This document shows positions 1 to 8,291 of a DNA stretch of 64,000 nt, piece by piece (position 1 is the stretch's first letter; each line of letters begins with the position of its first letter). The DNA is from an uncultured Prevotellaceae bacterium. GTDB taxonomy: Bacteria > Bacteroidota > Bacteroidia > Bacteroidales > Bacteroidaceae. The stretch covers positions 21,892 to 85,891 of the forward strand of contig CACXVS010000007.1 of NCBI GenBank assembly GCA_902771155.1. Reading direction: 5' to 3'. Made by a program: the position numbers and the translations under genes. The notes below the pieces were generated by a model. The model did not search any database. It was not told the origin of the DNA and saw only the letters and a program-made list of their open reading frames with translations.

Positions 1-2
1 CT

Positions 3-218
3 GCTGGAACTGAGAGCTTCGGTTACACTGAGGATCAGATCGTTTCTAGCGATATCATCGGTATGAAGTTCGGTTCTCTGTTCGATGCTACTCAGACAAT
101 GGTTAGCAAGATCGACGACGATACCTATCAGGTACAGGTTGTTTCTTGGTACGACAATGAGAACTCTTATACTTCTCAGATGGTTCGCACCATTAAGTAC
201 CTCGCCGAGCTGAAATAA
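3..218 (+). CDS. gap: Glyceraldehyde-3-phosphate dehydrogenase, C-terminal part (partial)
   Basis: The window opens inside this gene. The 71 visible codons give the C-terminal end of the catalytic domain of GAPDH, the glycolytic enzyme that oxidises glyceraldehyde 3-phosphate with NAD+ and phosphate. The diagnostic stretch is [10 protein letters not shown] followed by a closing helix ([11 protein letters not shown]), which matches the conserved WYDNE(N/T)xY region of type I GAPDH. The active-site Cys and the NAD-binding domain lie upstream of the window. A strong hairpin terminator follows 26 bases after the stop. The family is secure; which isoform this is cannot be judged from the fragment. 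Confidence 0.93.
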   Translation, partial: AGTESFGYTEDQIVSSDIIGMKFGSLFDATQTMVSKIDDDTYQVQVVSWYDNENSYTSQMVRTIKYLAELK

Positions 219-244
219 TTATTAGCCCTACAAGGTAAAAATTG

Positions 245-276
245 GCCGTTCGATTTTGTCGGACGGCTTTTTTTTT
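245..276 (+). terminator. Intrinsic terminator of gap
   Basis: A hairpin with GCCG/CGGC-type arms (245-253 pairing with 258-267) is followed by a run of nine T. It lies 26 bases after the gap stop codon. The loop contains the TTTG that fits as the upstream element of the next promoter. Confidence 0.85.
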
Positions 277-285
277 ATATATTTG
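255..285 (+). promoter_or_regulatory. Bacteroidales promoter for the secreted-protein genes
   Basis: TTTG at 255-258, 19 bases, then TATATTTG at 278-285 fits the Bacteroidetes consensus TTTG-N19/20-TAnnTTTG. The start codon at 323 is 37 bases downstream. The TTTG sits in the loop of the gap terminator. Confidence 0.6.
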
Positions 286-322
286 CAGCCGTATATAAAA
301 AGATTCCTAACCGAAACCGGAA

Positions 323-1315
323 ATGAAGAAATTGTTGATGATGGTTACAATGCTTGCAACGGCTATGACGCTTATGGCTCAGAATGCCGCTGAAGAGTAT
401 ATTGGGCTTGAAACTATTGAAGAAGGGTGGAAGACAAAGACCATAGATCGTGTGAATAACAGTAGTTTTCATACGATGTTGGAACGATTCGACCAGACGT
501 GGCCCACTTGGATGGTGGAATCTGTACTAGAAACGATGAAGAAAGGGCTTACCAAGGAGATCCTGGAAGAAGAGACTGACTTGAAGGTTATTGCTGATGT
601 CAAGAATGGCTATGCTGAAGTGAGCGACGCAGGCACCGATGGTGAGTATATGTCGGCTTGTGTTTGGAAACGCGACAATGGTCATCGCCTCTTTGCCGTC
701 CGTTTAGGCGATCCCACAGATCCCTTCATCGAGTTCGTCTGCTTTTACGACTACAATCCCCAGAAGAAAACCTTGACTCCAGAGCCCGATGTCTTGGGAT
801 TTAGGAAATGGACTCCCCGTTATCCCTATTATTGCAGATTACCCAGATTTGGCAAGAATCTGGTTATTGAGGACTGGGGTAAAGATGGTCCGTTGCTTCA
901 CACCTTTACATGGAATGGCATGAAACCAGTATTGACCAAGACAGAGCCCTATGTTTTTGAGGATGAGTTGAAGGTGAGCGCAAAAAGCCTTGTTGGTGAA
1001 TGGCGATGGGTGGGTAAGAATGTACCAGAATTGATACTTGTCTTGGAGGCTGGTAATACGGCACCAGATACGGATGGACTGAAGGTCGTTGATCTCTATC
1101 GTTATCGTATTGAAGGTTATAGGAATCCCGACTACAAGTTTGATGGACAGACCATTCACATTCGTAAGGATGTGGATGAAAACGCATATATTGAACTCGA
1201 TCTTAAACTGAAAGGCGAAGACCTCGTGGGGCATTGTGTGATGGTAGGTCTTTTAGAAAAAGATTTCGATGACGACATAACCCTTCGTCGCCATTACTTT
1301 GAATATGACAAATAA
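323..1315 (+). CDS. Secreted protein of unknown function (330 aa)
   Basis: I do not recognise the family. Residues 1-19 form a typical Sec signal peptide (KK, then a hydrophobic run, then LMA-Q), so the product should be periplasmic or outside the cell. The mature part is acidic and rich in aromatic residues. The C-terminal 110 residues (GEWRW near 225, then alternating beta-like segments and a GEDLVGH stretch) resemble a small lipocalin-like or META-like beta domain, but this is only an impression. It has its own promoter and is followed after 15 bases by another secreted protein, so the three genes from 323 to 2979 may be one transcript. Confidence 0.75.
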   Translation: MKKLLMMVTMLATAMTLMAQNAAEEYIGLETIEEGWKTKTIDRVNNSSFHTMLERFDQTWPTWMVESVLETMKKGLTKEILEEETDLKVIADVKNGYAEVSDAGTDGEYMSACVWKRDNGHRLFAVRLGDPTDPFIEFVCFYDYNPQKKTLTPEPDVLGFRKWTPRYPYYCRLPRFGKNLVIEDWGKDGPLLHTFTWNGMKPVLTKTEPYVFEDELKVSAKSLVGEWRWVGKNVPELILVLEAGNTAPDTDGLKVVDLYRYRIEGYRNPDYKFDGQTIHIRKDVDENAYIELDLKLKGEDLVGHCVMVGLLEKDFDDDITLRRHYFEYDK

Positions 1316-1330
1316 TAATCTTTATAAAAT

Positions 1331-1882
1331 ATGAGAAAGGCATTATTGATGTTCCTGTTGCTCACTATCGCAGTAATAGCGCAAGCACAGAAGACGTCCG
1401 CTGCTAAGGCTCGGGTAGCACAGACCCGTCAGGCTTATGCAGAGGCTAGAAAGAATGTGGCAAATGCAGAACAGCTTCAGAAAGTTGGGAAGCCGTCCAA
1501 CATGACCGTTGTCAACAGTAACTATACCCTTGGAGATGGAGTAGGAAAAGTAACGACCACCTATTATTATACCCAGGAGGAAGATACAATTATGGGCCGC
1601 TATTTCTATGAGCCCTACTTCATTGTTAATAACTACAACACACCTGGCAACAAGTACTACCAGGAGTTCCTCTACGACAAGGACCTGGGCCTTATTTTCT
1701 ATTACGAGAAAAATGAAGGAAACGAAACACGCCTCTACTTTGGTAAGGAAGACGAGGTCGACGATGAAGGATTGGTGTACGAAATCAACACCAGCAGTCG
1801 CATGATGGAGCCCCCCTTCGCTTGTCGTGTGGGTTATGAGTTGACTAACGCCTTCCATCTTCTGATGAATAGAGAATTTTAA
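1331..1882 (+). CDS. Secreted protein of unknown function, single-unit member of a local family (183 aa)
   Basis: An N-terminal signal peptide (residues 1-20, ending AQAQ) is followed by a charged helix (AKARVAQTRQAYAEARKNV) and then a beta-rich domain with FLYDKDLGLIFYY and ETRLYFGK. The same layout occurs twice in the next gene, where AERIKDIRKAYAEAKKDI and AARLKQIRSTYALAKQKI start each unit and LLFDAISGHLIFSF and YLIDTKTSELMFCF occupy the FLYDKDLGLIFYY position. The two genes are therefore paralogous. Function is unknown; no catalytic or binding motif is visible. It is probably cotranscribed with its neighbours. Confidence 0.75.
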   Translation: MRKALLMFLLLTIAVIAQAQKTSAAKARVAQTRQAYAEARKNVANAEQLQKVGKPSNMTVVNSNYTLGDGVGKVTTTYYYTQEEDTIMGRYFYEPYFIVNNYNTPGNKYYQEFLYDKDLGLIFYYEKNEGNETRLYFGKEDEVDDEGLVYEINTSSRMMEPPFACRVGYELTNAFHLLMNREF

Positions 1883-1896
1883 ATGATCAGGTTACA

Positions 1897-2979
1897 ATGA
1901 AGAAGTTCATCCCCCTGTTTGCCTTGCTCTTGGTGAGTATGATGGCGTCTGCTCAGGATAAGGCTGAGCGTATCAAGGACATTCGCAAGGCCTATGCCGA
2001 AGCCAAGAAGGATATAGATGATAATGGTAAGAACGGCAATCCCCGAATGGATTTGCGGATCAGTGTTAGTGACGGAACGGAGGTAAGCAATGACTTTATC
2101 ATCAACGAAGATACCGAGGTGACCTTCTTTTTTAAGCGGATGCGCCTCACGGTAGAGACCGATCTCTTTGATCCTCATTGCTATTTCGTGATTGAGAAGT
2201 GGGGTGCTAATGGTCATAACCGTTATCGTGAATTGCTCTTCGATGCCATCAGTGGTCATCTGATATTCTCCTTCTTGAAATCAGAGAGCCATGCAGGCTT
2301 TGTCACTGAGTCGCGCTATTACTATGACGACCTAGGCAATATTATTGAGGAGAAACATAAGGCTGGAGGTGAGGATGCTGGTGGCGCCGGCTCTTTATAT
2401 AGTTATGGTGGTGACCAGACTCTTGCTATGAGATATAAGGCCATGTTTGATGCCTTGATGGAGCAGAAGGGCGCAACTGCAGACAGATATGTGACCACAC
2501 CCTCTGCCGACAAGGCTGCGAGATTAAAGCAGATTCGGAGTACTTATGCTTTAGCCAAACAGAAAATCGATAAGGATTCCAAGTCGGCTATCCCCCGTCA
2601 TATTCTGATAGACATCCACGATCAGGAAGATCCTGATATGCCACCACAGACAGATGTCGTGAATATCTGGTTCGGACCTGTTCAAAACGGAGAGGAAACG
2701 ACTCGACGTTGCTACTTCATGTCTTCGACCACCGACTTGGGCGACCATCATGTTTATAGCGAGTATCTCATTGATACCAAGACCTCAGAGTTGATGTTCT
2801 GTTTCAGTCAGCAAGCTCAGAACGATGCGCCTTCCCTCGAGTGGCGCTACTATTTTGAGAGGGATAAATGCATAGAAGTGAAAGGACTCGCAGATCGTAA
2901 TGGTCCTGGTTTCGCTGATATGAAAGCAGCCAGGTTCTACCTCAATCTGTTCAATGGTTTGGTCAATCAGGAGTATTGA
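1897..2979 (+). CDS. Secreted protein with two tandem copies of the preceding gene's domain (360 aa)
   Basis: Residues 1-20 are a signal peptide (ending ASAQ). Two units follow, about 21-190 and 205-360. Each begins with DKA(E/A)R and a helix of the IRxxYAxAKxxID type. Each continues with a beta-rich part carrying (L/I)xFDAISGHLIFSF or (L/I)DTKTSELMFCF, and then a WRYYF or SRYYY segment. This points to a duplication and fusion of the single-unit protein encoded just upstream. The role is unknown. The next gene, miaA, starts 9 bases after the stop and may be read from the same transcript. Confidence 0.75.
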   Translation: MKKFIPLFALLLVSMMASAQDKAERIKDIRKAYAEAKKDIDDNGKNGNPRMDLRISVSDGTEVSNDFIINEDTEVTFFFKRMRLTVETDLFDPHCYFVIEKWGANGHNRYRELLFDAISGHLIFSFLKSESHAGFVTESRYYYDDLGNIIEEKHKAGGEDAGGAGSLYSYGGDQTLAMRYKAMFDALMEQKGATADRYVTTPSADKAARLKQIRSTYALAKQKIDKDSKSAIPRHILIDIHDQEDPDMPPQTDVVNIWFGPVQNGEETTRRCYFMSSTTDLGDHHVYSEYLIDTKTSELMFCFSQQAQNDAPSLEWRYYFERDKCIEVKGLADRNGPGFADMKAARFYLNLFNGLVNQEY

Positions 2980-2988
2980 GAATAACAG

Positions 2989-3915
2989 ATGATGCGGCAG
3001 ATGATTACGATATTAGGGCCTACAGCCTCGGGTAAGACACCTGTGGCTGCACACCTTGCTGCTGAGATAGGTGGAGAGATTATCTCTGCCGACTCCCGTC
3101 AGGTGTATCGCCGTATGGATATTGGTACGGGTAAAGATATCGGAGATTATACCGTGGACGGACGTCAGATACCATATCATCTGATAGATATATGTGAACC
3201 GGGCACGAAGTATAATCTTTTTGAATACCAACAGGATTTCTTCGATGCTTACGAGAGAATAAAGAGCAGGGGAGCGGTGCCCATTCTCTGTGGGGGCACA
3301 GGACTTTATATCGAGGCTGTACTGAAAGGTTATAGGCTCTCGCCTGTTCCCCAGAACCCGCAACTGCGCGATGAACTCGAAGGGAAATCGTTGGAGGAAC
3401 TGACGCGGATGCTCTCAGAACTGAAACAGAAGACGGGCTCAAACATGCACAACACCACAGACGTTGATTCTTGTCAGAGAGCCATCCGAGCCATCGAAAT
3501 AGAATCTTACAATCTTTACCATTCCATGCCCAAAAGGGAGCTGCCACCTGTTGACTCCCTCATCATAGGTATTGATATCGACCGCGAACTGAGGCGTGAG
3601 AAGATTACCCGTCGATTGAAGGCTCGTCTGGAGGAGGGTATGGTCGAAGAGGTAAAGGCACTCCTTGATGAGGGTATCCCTGCCGGCGACCTTATTTATT
3701 ATGGCCTGGAATATAAGTTCATCACAGAATATCTGACGCATCAACTCTCTTACGAAGAGATGTATGAGCGTCTCAAAATTGCTATCCATCAGTTTGCCAA
3801 GCGCCAGATGACATGGTTCCGAGGCATGGAGCGCAGAGGGTTCACGATCCATTGGGTCGGTGCCACCCTTTCTATGGAAGAGAAAATACAAAAAATCATA
3901 CAACTATGGCAGTAG
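2989..3915 (+). CDS. miaA: tRNA dimethylallyltransferase
   Basis: MiaA transfers a dimethylallyl group from DMAPP to N6 of A37 in tRNAs reading UNN codons. The 308 residues match the family length. Visible motifs are the P-loop GPTASGKT (residues 8-15), the catalytic-Asp segment ISADSRQVYR, the GTGKD loop, LCGGTGLYIEA, and the C-terminal FAKRQMTWFR that contacts tRNA. The ATG at 2989 is used; an in-frame ATG lies at 3001. The last 10 bases overlap the start of the next gene, suggesting translational coupling. Confidence 0.95.
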   Translation: MMRQMITILGPTASGKTPVAAHLAAEIGGEIISADSRQVYRRMDIGTGKDIGDYTVDGRQIPYHLIDICEPGTKYNLFEYQQDFFDAYERIKSRGAVPILCGGTGLYIEAVLKGYRLSPVPQNPQLRDELEGKSLEELTRMLSELKQKTGSNMHNTTDVDSCQRAIRAIEIESYNLYHSMPKRELPPVDSLIIGIDIDRELRREKITRRLKARLEEGMVEEVKALLDEGIPAGDLIYYGLEYKFITEYLTHQLSYEEMYERLKIAIHQFAKRQMTWFRGMERRGFTIHWVGATLSMEEKIQKIIQLWQ

Positions 3916-4841
3916 AAACAACAAAGTGGGGCATCCTGTATTGTCCCAAGACCGGCATTACCAACAAGCGCAAACGCTGGGAGAAAATCCAGAAGGTGCT
4001 AGATGCGCGTGGGGTGGCATACGATTTCGTACAGAGTGAGACACCCGATAGTGTGGAACGTCTGATAAAGATGATGATTTCCAATGGTTACAAGACTATT
4101 GTCATCGTGGGTGGCGACTCTGCCTTGAACGATGCCGTTAACTGTCTGATGATGGAGGAGAAAGAGGTGCGTGAGAGCATTGCTTTGGGTGTAATCCCTA
4201 ATGGTGTGATGAACGACTTCGCCCGTTTCTGGGAGTTTGATGAGGACAACCTTGAACAGACCATAGACTGGCTCATCCAGCATCGTGTTCGTAAAATCGA
4301 CCTTGGTTGTATCCGCTATTCGAATGCCAAGGGCGAGAAGTGCCATCGCTACTTCCTGAATTGTATTAATATAGGTATGACGGCCGATATCATGAACTTG
4401 CGTCGCCAGACGCGTCGCCTTTTCGGTTCGCGTACCTTATCTTTTATATCGTCGCTCTTTGTCATGCTTTTCCACCGTATGGAGTATAAGATGAAACTGA
4501 AGATCAACAGCGACGAGATCGACCGTAAGGTGATGACTGTCTGTGTGGGTTCTGGTCCTGGTTACGGACAGACGCCTAATGCTGTGCCATATAATGGCAT
4601 GCTCGACGTCAGTGTGGTCTATCACCCCGAGGTGGTACAACTTATCGAAGGACTATGGTTGCTGGTCACTGGCCGTTTCCTCAATCACCGCAATGTGCAT
4701 CCCTATCGTACGAAGGAGATACAGGTGGATTATGCCAAACATGCCATGGTCGGTATCGATGGAAGACTGATGAAAACTCCTGTCGGGCATTATCTCATCA
4801 ACGTCGAACAGGAAGTTATCAATTTCCTGATTCCTGCTTAA
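3906..4841 (+). CDS. Diacylglycerol-kinase-family lipid kinase (YegS/DagK-like)
   Basis: The protein is 311 residues when started at the ATG at 3906, which overlaps miaA by 10 bases. The same frame is open further upstream, but that part reads antisense-like residues inside miaA. The N-terminal half has the DAGK catalytic fold: GILYCPKTG, IVIVGGDSALNDAV, then IPNGVMNDFARFW. The C-terminal half has the beta-sandwich seen in YegS/DgkB proteins. In characterised members the nucleotide loops read GGDGT and (G)TxNDFAR; here they read GGDSA and GVMNDFAR, so substrate and activity are uncertain. A lipid kinase role (phosphatidate or another lipid) is inferred from family only. Confidence 0.82.
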   Translation: MAVETTKWGILYCPKTGITNKRKRWEKIQKVLDARGVAYDFVQSETPDSVERLIKMMISNGYKTIVIVGGDSALNDAVNCLMMEEKEVRESIALGVIPNGVMNDFARFWEFDEDNLEQTIDWLIQHRVRKIDLGCIRYSNAKGEKCHRYFLNCINIGMTADIMNLRRQTRRLFGSRTLSFISSLFVMLFHRMEYKMKLKINSDEIDRKVMTVCVGSGPGYGQTPNAVPYNGMLDVSVVYHPEVVQLIEGLWLLVTGRFLNHRNVHPYRTKEIQVDYAKHAMVGIDGRLMKTPVGHYLINVEQEVINFLIPA

Positions 4842-4846
4842 ATCTT

Positions 4847-4878
4847 CAGGCAAGTCACTCGGCTTGCCTGCTATTTTT
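4847..4878 (+). terminator. Intrinsic terminator after the lipid kinase gene
   Basis: The perfect arms CAGGCAAG (4847-4854) and CTTGCCTG (4863-4870) are separated by 8 bases and followed by a T-rich stretch. This ends the secreted-protein/miaA/lipid-kinase group. Confidence 0.8.
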
Positions 4879-4909
4879 GCTTAAATAATTGTTAAAGTGC
4901 TTGATTTCT

Positions 4910-4940
4910 TTTGCAGACTGCAATAAATTGCCTACCTTTG
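4910..4940 (+). promoter_or_regulatory. Promoter of the glycogen locus
   Basis: TTTG (4910-4913), 19 bases, TACCTTTG (4933-4940) is a textbook Bacteroidetes promoter. The debranching enzyme starts about 50 bases downstream. Confidence 0.75.
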
Positions 4941-4991
4941 GGGAATTAATGACTAATATATTCAATAATTAAATACCTTTAGATAGGAACT

Positions 4992-6971
4992 ATGAGCTAT
5001 TTACGATTAGAAAAAGCCGTGATGACTAACCTGCAGGAAAGTCTCCGTCGTGAATTACTCCGTACCAACCGTTCTGGTGCTTACAGCAGTTCCACGCTTG
5101 TGGATTGCAACACACGTAAGTACCACGGTCTGCTGGTAGTGCCTGTACCCGAGCTTGATGATGAGAACCATGTGCTCTTGTCTTCGCTCGATTGTACGGT
5201 AATCCAACATGGAGCAGAGTTCAACCTCGGCCTGCACAAGTATCAGGGCAACACATTCAGTCCTAACGGACACAAGTACATCCGTGAGTTTGATGCCAGC
5301 CTCGTGCCTACTACCACGTATCGCGTGGGTGGTGTCGTGTTGAAGAAGGAAGTGATCTTCCAGCATTACGAGGACCGTATCCTCATCCGCTATACGCTGG
5401 TGGAGGCCCACTCGGCTACCACTCTGCGTTTCCGTCCGTTCCTGGCCTTCCGTAGTGTGCGCCAGTTTACCCACGAGAACGCTACTGCCAGCCGCGAGTA
5501 TAGTGCAGTGGATAATGGAATCAAGACTTGCATGTATGCAGGCTATCCCGATCTCTACATGCAGTTCTCTAAGAAGAACGAGTTCGTCTTCCAGCCCGAC
5601 TGGTATCGTGGTGTGGAGTATCCTAAAGAGCAGGAGCGTGGTTATGCTTCCAACGAGGATCTCTATGTGCCCGGCTATTTTGAGATGCCTATCAAGAAGG
5701 GTGAAAGCATTATATTCGCTGGTTCTACTTCTCAGATTAAATCTTCAACTTTGAAGAAACTCTTCGACGAGGAGGTAGCCGACCGTGTACCTCGTGATAA
5801 TTTCTATCACTGTCTGGTCACTGCTGCCCATCAGTTCCACTTCCGCGATCGCCGTAGTGGCACAATGGAGAAGATTGACAAGAAGGACGAGCGTTATTTG
5901 CTGGCAGGTTATCCTTGGTTCAAAGCCCGTGCCCGCGACACATTCATCGCGTTGCCTGGACTGACGCTGGCCATAGGCGAGCGCGACTACTTTGAATTGG
6001 TGATGCGCACTGCCGAGCGTGGTCTCCGTGAGTTCATGGAGGAGAAACCTCTGTCTGTGAAGATATATGAGATTGAACAACCCGACGTACCCCTCTGGGC
6101 TATATGGGCCATCCAACAGTATGTGAAGGAAGTGGGCGTCGAAGATGGTTTCAAGAAGTACGGCAAACTCGTCAAGGACATCGTCAAGTATGTTGAGAAG
6201 GGTGGTCATCCCAACCTTCGTCTCGACGAGAACGGTCTGCTATACTCTAACGGTCGTGACAAGGCCGTTACCTGGATGAACTCCACAGCCAACGGTCGTC
6301 CGGTAGTTCCACGTTCAGGTTATATCGTTGAGTTCAATGCCCTCTGGTACAACGCCTTGAAGTTCTGTGCTTCAATGGCCGCTGATCAGAAGGATGAGAA
6401 GGCTGTTGCACATCTGGAAGAACTTGCTGCCAAAGTGAAGCAGTCGTTCGTGGAAACCTTCGTCAATGAGTATGGCTATCTGCTCGACTATGTCGATGGT
6501 AACATGATGGACTGGAGTGTTCGTCCTAACATGATCTTCGCTGTGGCCCTCGACTACTCACCGCTTTCTCAGCAGCAGATGAAGAGCGTGGTAGATATTT
6601 GTACGCGTGAGTTGCTTACGCCTAAGGGACTGCGTTCGCTGTCTCCTAAGAGTGGTGGCTACAATCCTATTTATGTGGGTCCGCAGACTCAGCGCGACTA
6701 TGCCTACCATCAGGGTACTGCCTGGCCTTGGCTTGGCGGCTTCTATATGGAGGCCTGTCTGAAGCTCTACAAGCGCTCTCGCCTGAGCTTCATCGAGCGC
6801 CAGCTGGTGGGCTATGAAGACGAGATGGACTATCATGCCATTGGCACCATTTCTGAGCTCTTCGACGGTAACCCCCCATTCCATGGTCGTGGTGCCATGT
6901 CGTTTGCGATGAATGTGGCAGAGATCCTGCGCACGCTCAAGCTGATGGATAAGTATTCATATCAAAAATAA
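4992..6971 (+). CDS. Glycogen debranching enzyme (amylo-alpha-1,6-glucosidase, GH133 type)
   Basis: The 659 residues fit the short bacterial/archaeal debranching enzyme family. The N-terminal beta domain carries LLRTNRSGAYSSSTL and TRKYHGLLVVPVP, typical of the GDE_N region. From about residue 270 an (alpha/alpha)6 barrel carries LLAGYPWFKARARDTFIALPGL, TWMNSTANGRPVVPR, VEFNALWYNAL and the late YHQGTAWPWLGGFY. It removes alpha-1,6 branches from glycogen in the cytoplasm. The usual TWMD reads TWMN here; I cannot say whether this matters. It is first in a three-gene glycogen operon. Confidence 0.93.
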   Translation: MSYLRLEKAVMTNLQESLRRELLRTNRSGAYSSSTLVDCNTRKYHGLLVVPVPELDDENHVLLSSLDCTVIQHGAEFNLGLHKYQGNTFSPNGHKYIREFDASLVPTTTYRVGGVVLKKEVIFQHYEDRILIRYTLVEAHSATTLRFRPFLAFRSVRQFTHENATASREYSAVDNGIKTCMYAGYPDLYMQFSKKNEFVFQPDWYRGVEYPKEQERGYASNEDLYVPGYFEMPIKKGESIIFAGSTSQIKSSTLKKLFDEEVADRVPRDNFYHCLVTAAHQFHFRDRRSGTMEKIDKKDERYLLAGYPWFKARARDTFIALPGLTLAIGERDYFELVMRTAERGLREFMEEKPLSVKIYEIEQPDVPLWAIWAIQQYVKEVGVEDGFKKYGKLVKDIVKYVEKGGHPNLRLDENGLLYSNGRDKAVTWMNSTANGRPVVPRSGYIVEFNALWYNALKFCASMAADQKDEKAVAHLEELAAKVKQSFVETFVNEYGYLLDYVDGNMMDWSVRPNMIFAVALDYSPLSQQQMKSVVDICTRELLTPKGLRSLSPKSGGYNPIYVGPQTQRDYAYHQGTAWPWLGGFYMEACLKLYKRSRLSFIERQLVGYEDEMDYHAIGTISELFDGNPPFHGRGAMSFAMNVAEILRTLKLMDKYSYQK

Positions 6972-6983
6972 GGAGGAACGACG
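6972..6983 (+). promoter_or_regulatory. Unusually strong Shine-Dalgarno before the glycogen synthase gene
   Basis: GGAGGAAC ends 7 bases before the ATG at 6984. Clear GGAGG sites are rare in Bacteroidales, and few other genes in this window have one. It fixes the start of the GT-B enzyme. Confidence 0.55.
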
Positions 6984-8255
6984 ATGAAAGTATTAATGTT
7001 TGGATGGGAGTATCCTCCTCACGTATTTGGTGGACTCGCCACTGCTAACTATGGAATCTCCGAAGGCCTCAAGGCTCAGGGAGATATAGAGACTGTTCTC
7101 TGTCTGCCTCATCCCTTTGGCGATGAGAGCCAGCATGCCTGTCGCATCGTTGCCATGAATGCTGTGCCTATCGCTTATCGTGATGTCGATTACGACTATG
7201 TGAAGCAGCGCGTGGGTAATATCATGGATCCCGATTACTATTTCAAGCTCCGTGAACATATCTATGCCGACTTCAACTACATGAATGTAAACGATCTGGG
7301 AGCCATGGAGTTTGCAGGAGGCTATCCTGGCAATCTGCACGAAGAGATCAATAACTACTCCATCATTGCCGGTCAGGTGGCTCGCACGGAGGAGTTCGAC
7401 ATTATCCATGCCCACGACTGGCTTACCTTCCCTGCAGGTATCCATGCCAAGCAGGTTAGTGGCAAGCCTCTGTGCATCCATGTCCATGCCACCGATTTCG
7501 ACCGTTCTCGTGGTAAGGTGAACCCCACGGTTTACTCCATCGAGAAGAACGGTATGGACTGGGCCGACTGCATCATGTGTGTGTCTGAACTGACGCGCCA
7601 GACGGTGATCCATCAGTACCATCAGGATCCACGTAAGTGCTACACGGTTCATAATGCCGTTTATCCTCTGCCCGATGAGTATCAGGCCATTCCGCGTCCC
7701 GACCATACGGGCAAGGAGAAAGTGGTAACCTTCCTGGGCCGTATCACGATGCAGAAGGGTCCAGAGTACTTTGTTGAGGCTGCTACGATGGTGCTCCACC
7801 GCACCCGTAATGTCCGCTTCTGTATGGCAGGTTCGGGTGATATGATGGATGCGATGATCCACCTCGCAGCCGAGCGTGGTATCGCCGATCGCTTCCATTT
7901 CCCGGGCTTCATGCGTGGCAAGCAGGTTTATGAATGTCTGAAAGCATCTGATGTATATGTGATGCCTTCTGTGAGTGAGCCCTTCGGTATCTCGCCACTG
8001 GAGGCTATGCAGTGCGGCACGCCTTCGATCATCTCGAAGCAGAGTGGTTGCGCTGAGATTCTCGACAACTGTATCAAGGTTGACTACTGGGATATCCACG
8101 CCCTGGCTGATGCCATCTATTCGATCTGCCATAACGAGTCGCTCTTCCAGTACCTCAAGGAAGAGGGCAAGCGCGAGGTCGATCAGATTACCTGGGAGAA
8201 GGTGGGTACGTGGATCCGCACACTCTATCGCCGCACATTAGGTTGGGAACAGTAA
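6984..8255 (+). CDS. Glycogen synthase-like glycosyltransferase (GT-B fold)
   Basis: The 423 residues form a GT-B enzyme. The N-terminal lobe opens with FGWEYPPHVFGGLA, the nucleotide-sugar/acceptor glycine loop of glycogen and starch synthases, followed by IIHAHDWLTFPAG. The C-terminal lobe has VTFLGRITMQKGPEYF and the EPFGISPLEAMQCGTPSI motif (E-x7-E) that binds the nucleotide-sugar phosphate. Together with the debranching enzyme 12 bases upstream and the GH57 amylase downstream, a role in building glycogen from ADP- or UDP-glucose is likely. It is shorter than E. coli GlgA, so glgA is not assigned. Confidence 0.88.
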   Translation: MKVLMFGWEYPPHVFGGLATANYGISEGLKAQGDIETVLCLPHPFGDESQHACRIVAMNAVPIAYRDVDYDYVKQRVGNIMDPDYYFKLREHIYADFNYMNVNDLGAMEFAGGYPGNLHEEINNYSIIAGQVARTEEFDIIHAHDWLTFPAGIHAKQVSGKPLCIHVHATDFDRSRGKVNPTVYSIEKNGMDWADCIMCVSELTRQTVIHQYHQDPRKCYTVHNAVYPLPDEYQAIPRPDHTGKEKVVTFLGRITMQKGPEYFVEAATMVLHRTRNVRFCMAGSGDMMDAMIHLAAERGIADRFHFPGFMRGKQVYECLKASDVYVMPSVSEPFGISPLEAMQCGTPSIISKQSGCAEILDNCIKVDYWDIHALADAIYSICHNESLFQYLKEEGKREVDQITWEKVGTWIRTLYRRTLGWEQ

Positions 8256-8291
8256 TTAATTGAAAATTGATAATTGAAAATTGAAATAGTT
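8256..8291. repeat. Short AT-rich TTGAAAATTGA intergenic repeat
   Basis: Near-tandem copies of TTGAAAATTGA/TTGATAATTGA fill the gap between two glycogen genes. A TTG codon in this repeat could extend the GH57 frame by six residues, but the ATG at 8292 is the better start. Similar TTGATAGTTGACAGTT-type strings lie at 34244, 47879 and 59105. Confidence 0.6.

Noticed and set aside
3813..3905. Longer N terminus for the lipid-kinase gene
   Set aside because: The extra 31 residues come from the out-of-frame end of miaA; the ATG at 3906 gives a normal family start.
8274..8291. TTG start that lengthens the GH57 protein
   Set aside because: The six extra residues are encoded by the intergenic repeat; MKTICLYFEIHQ is the expected start.
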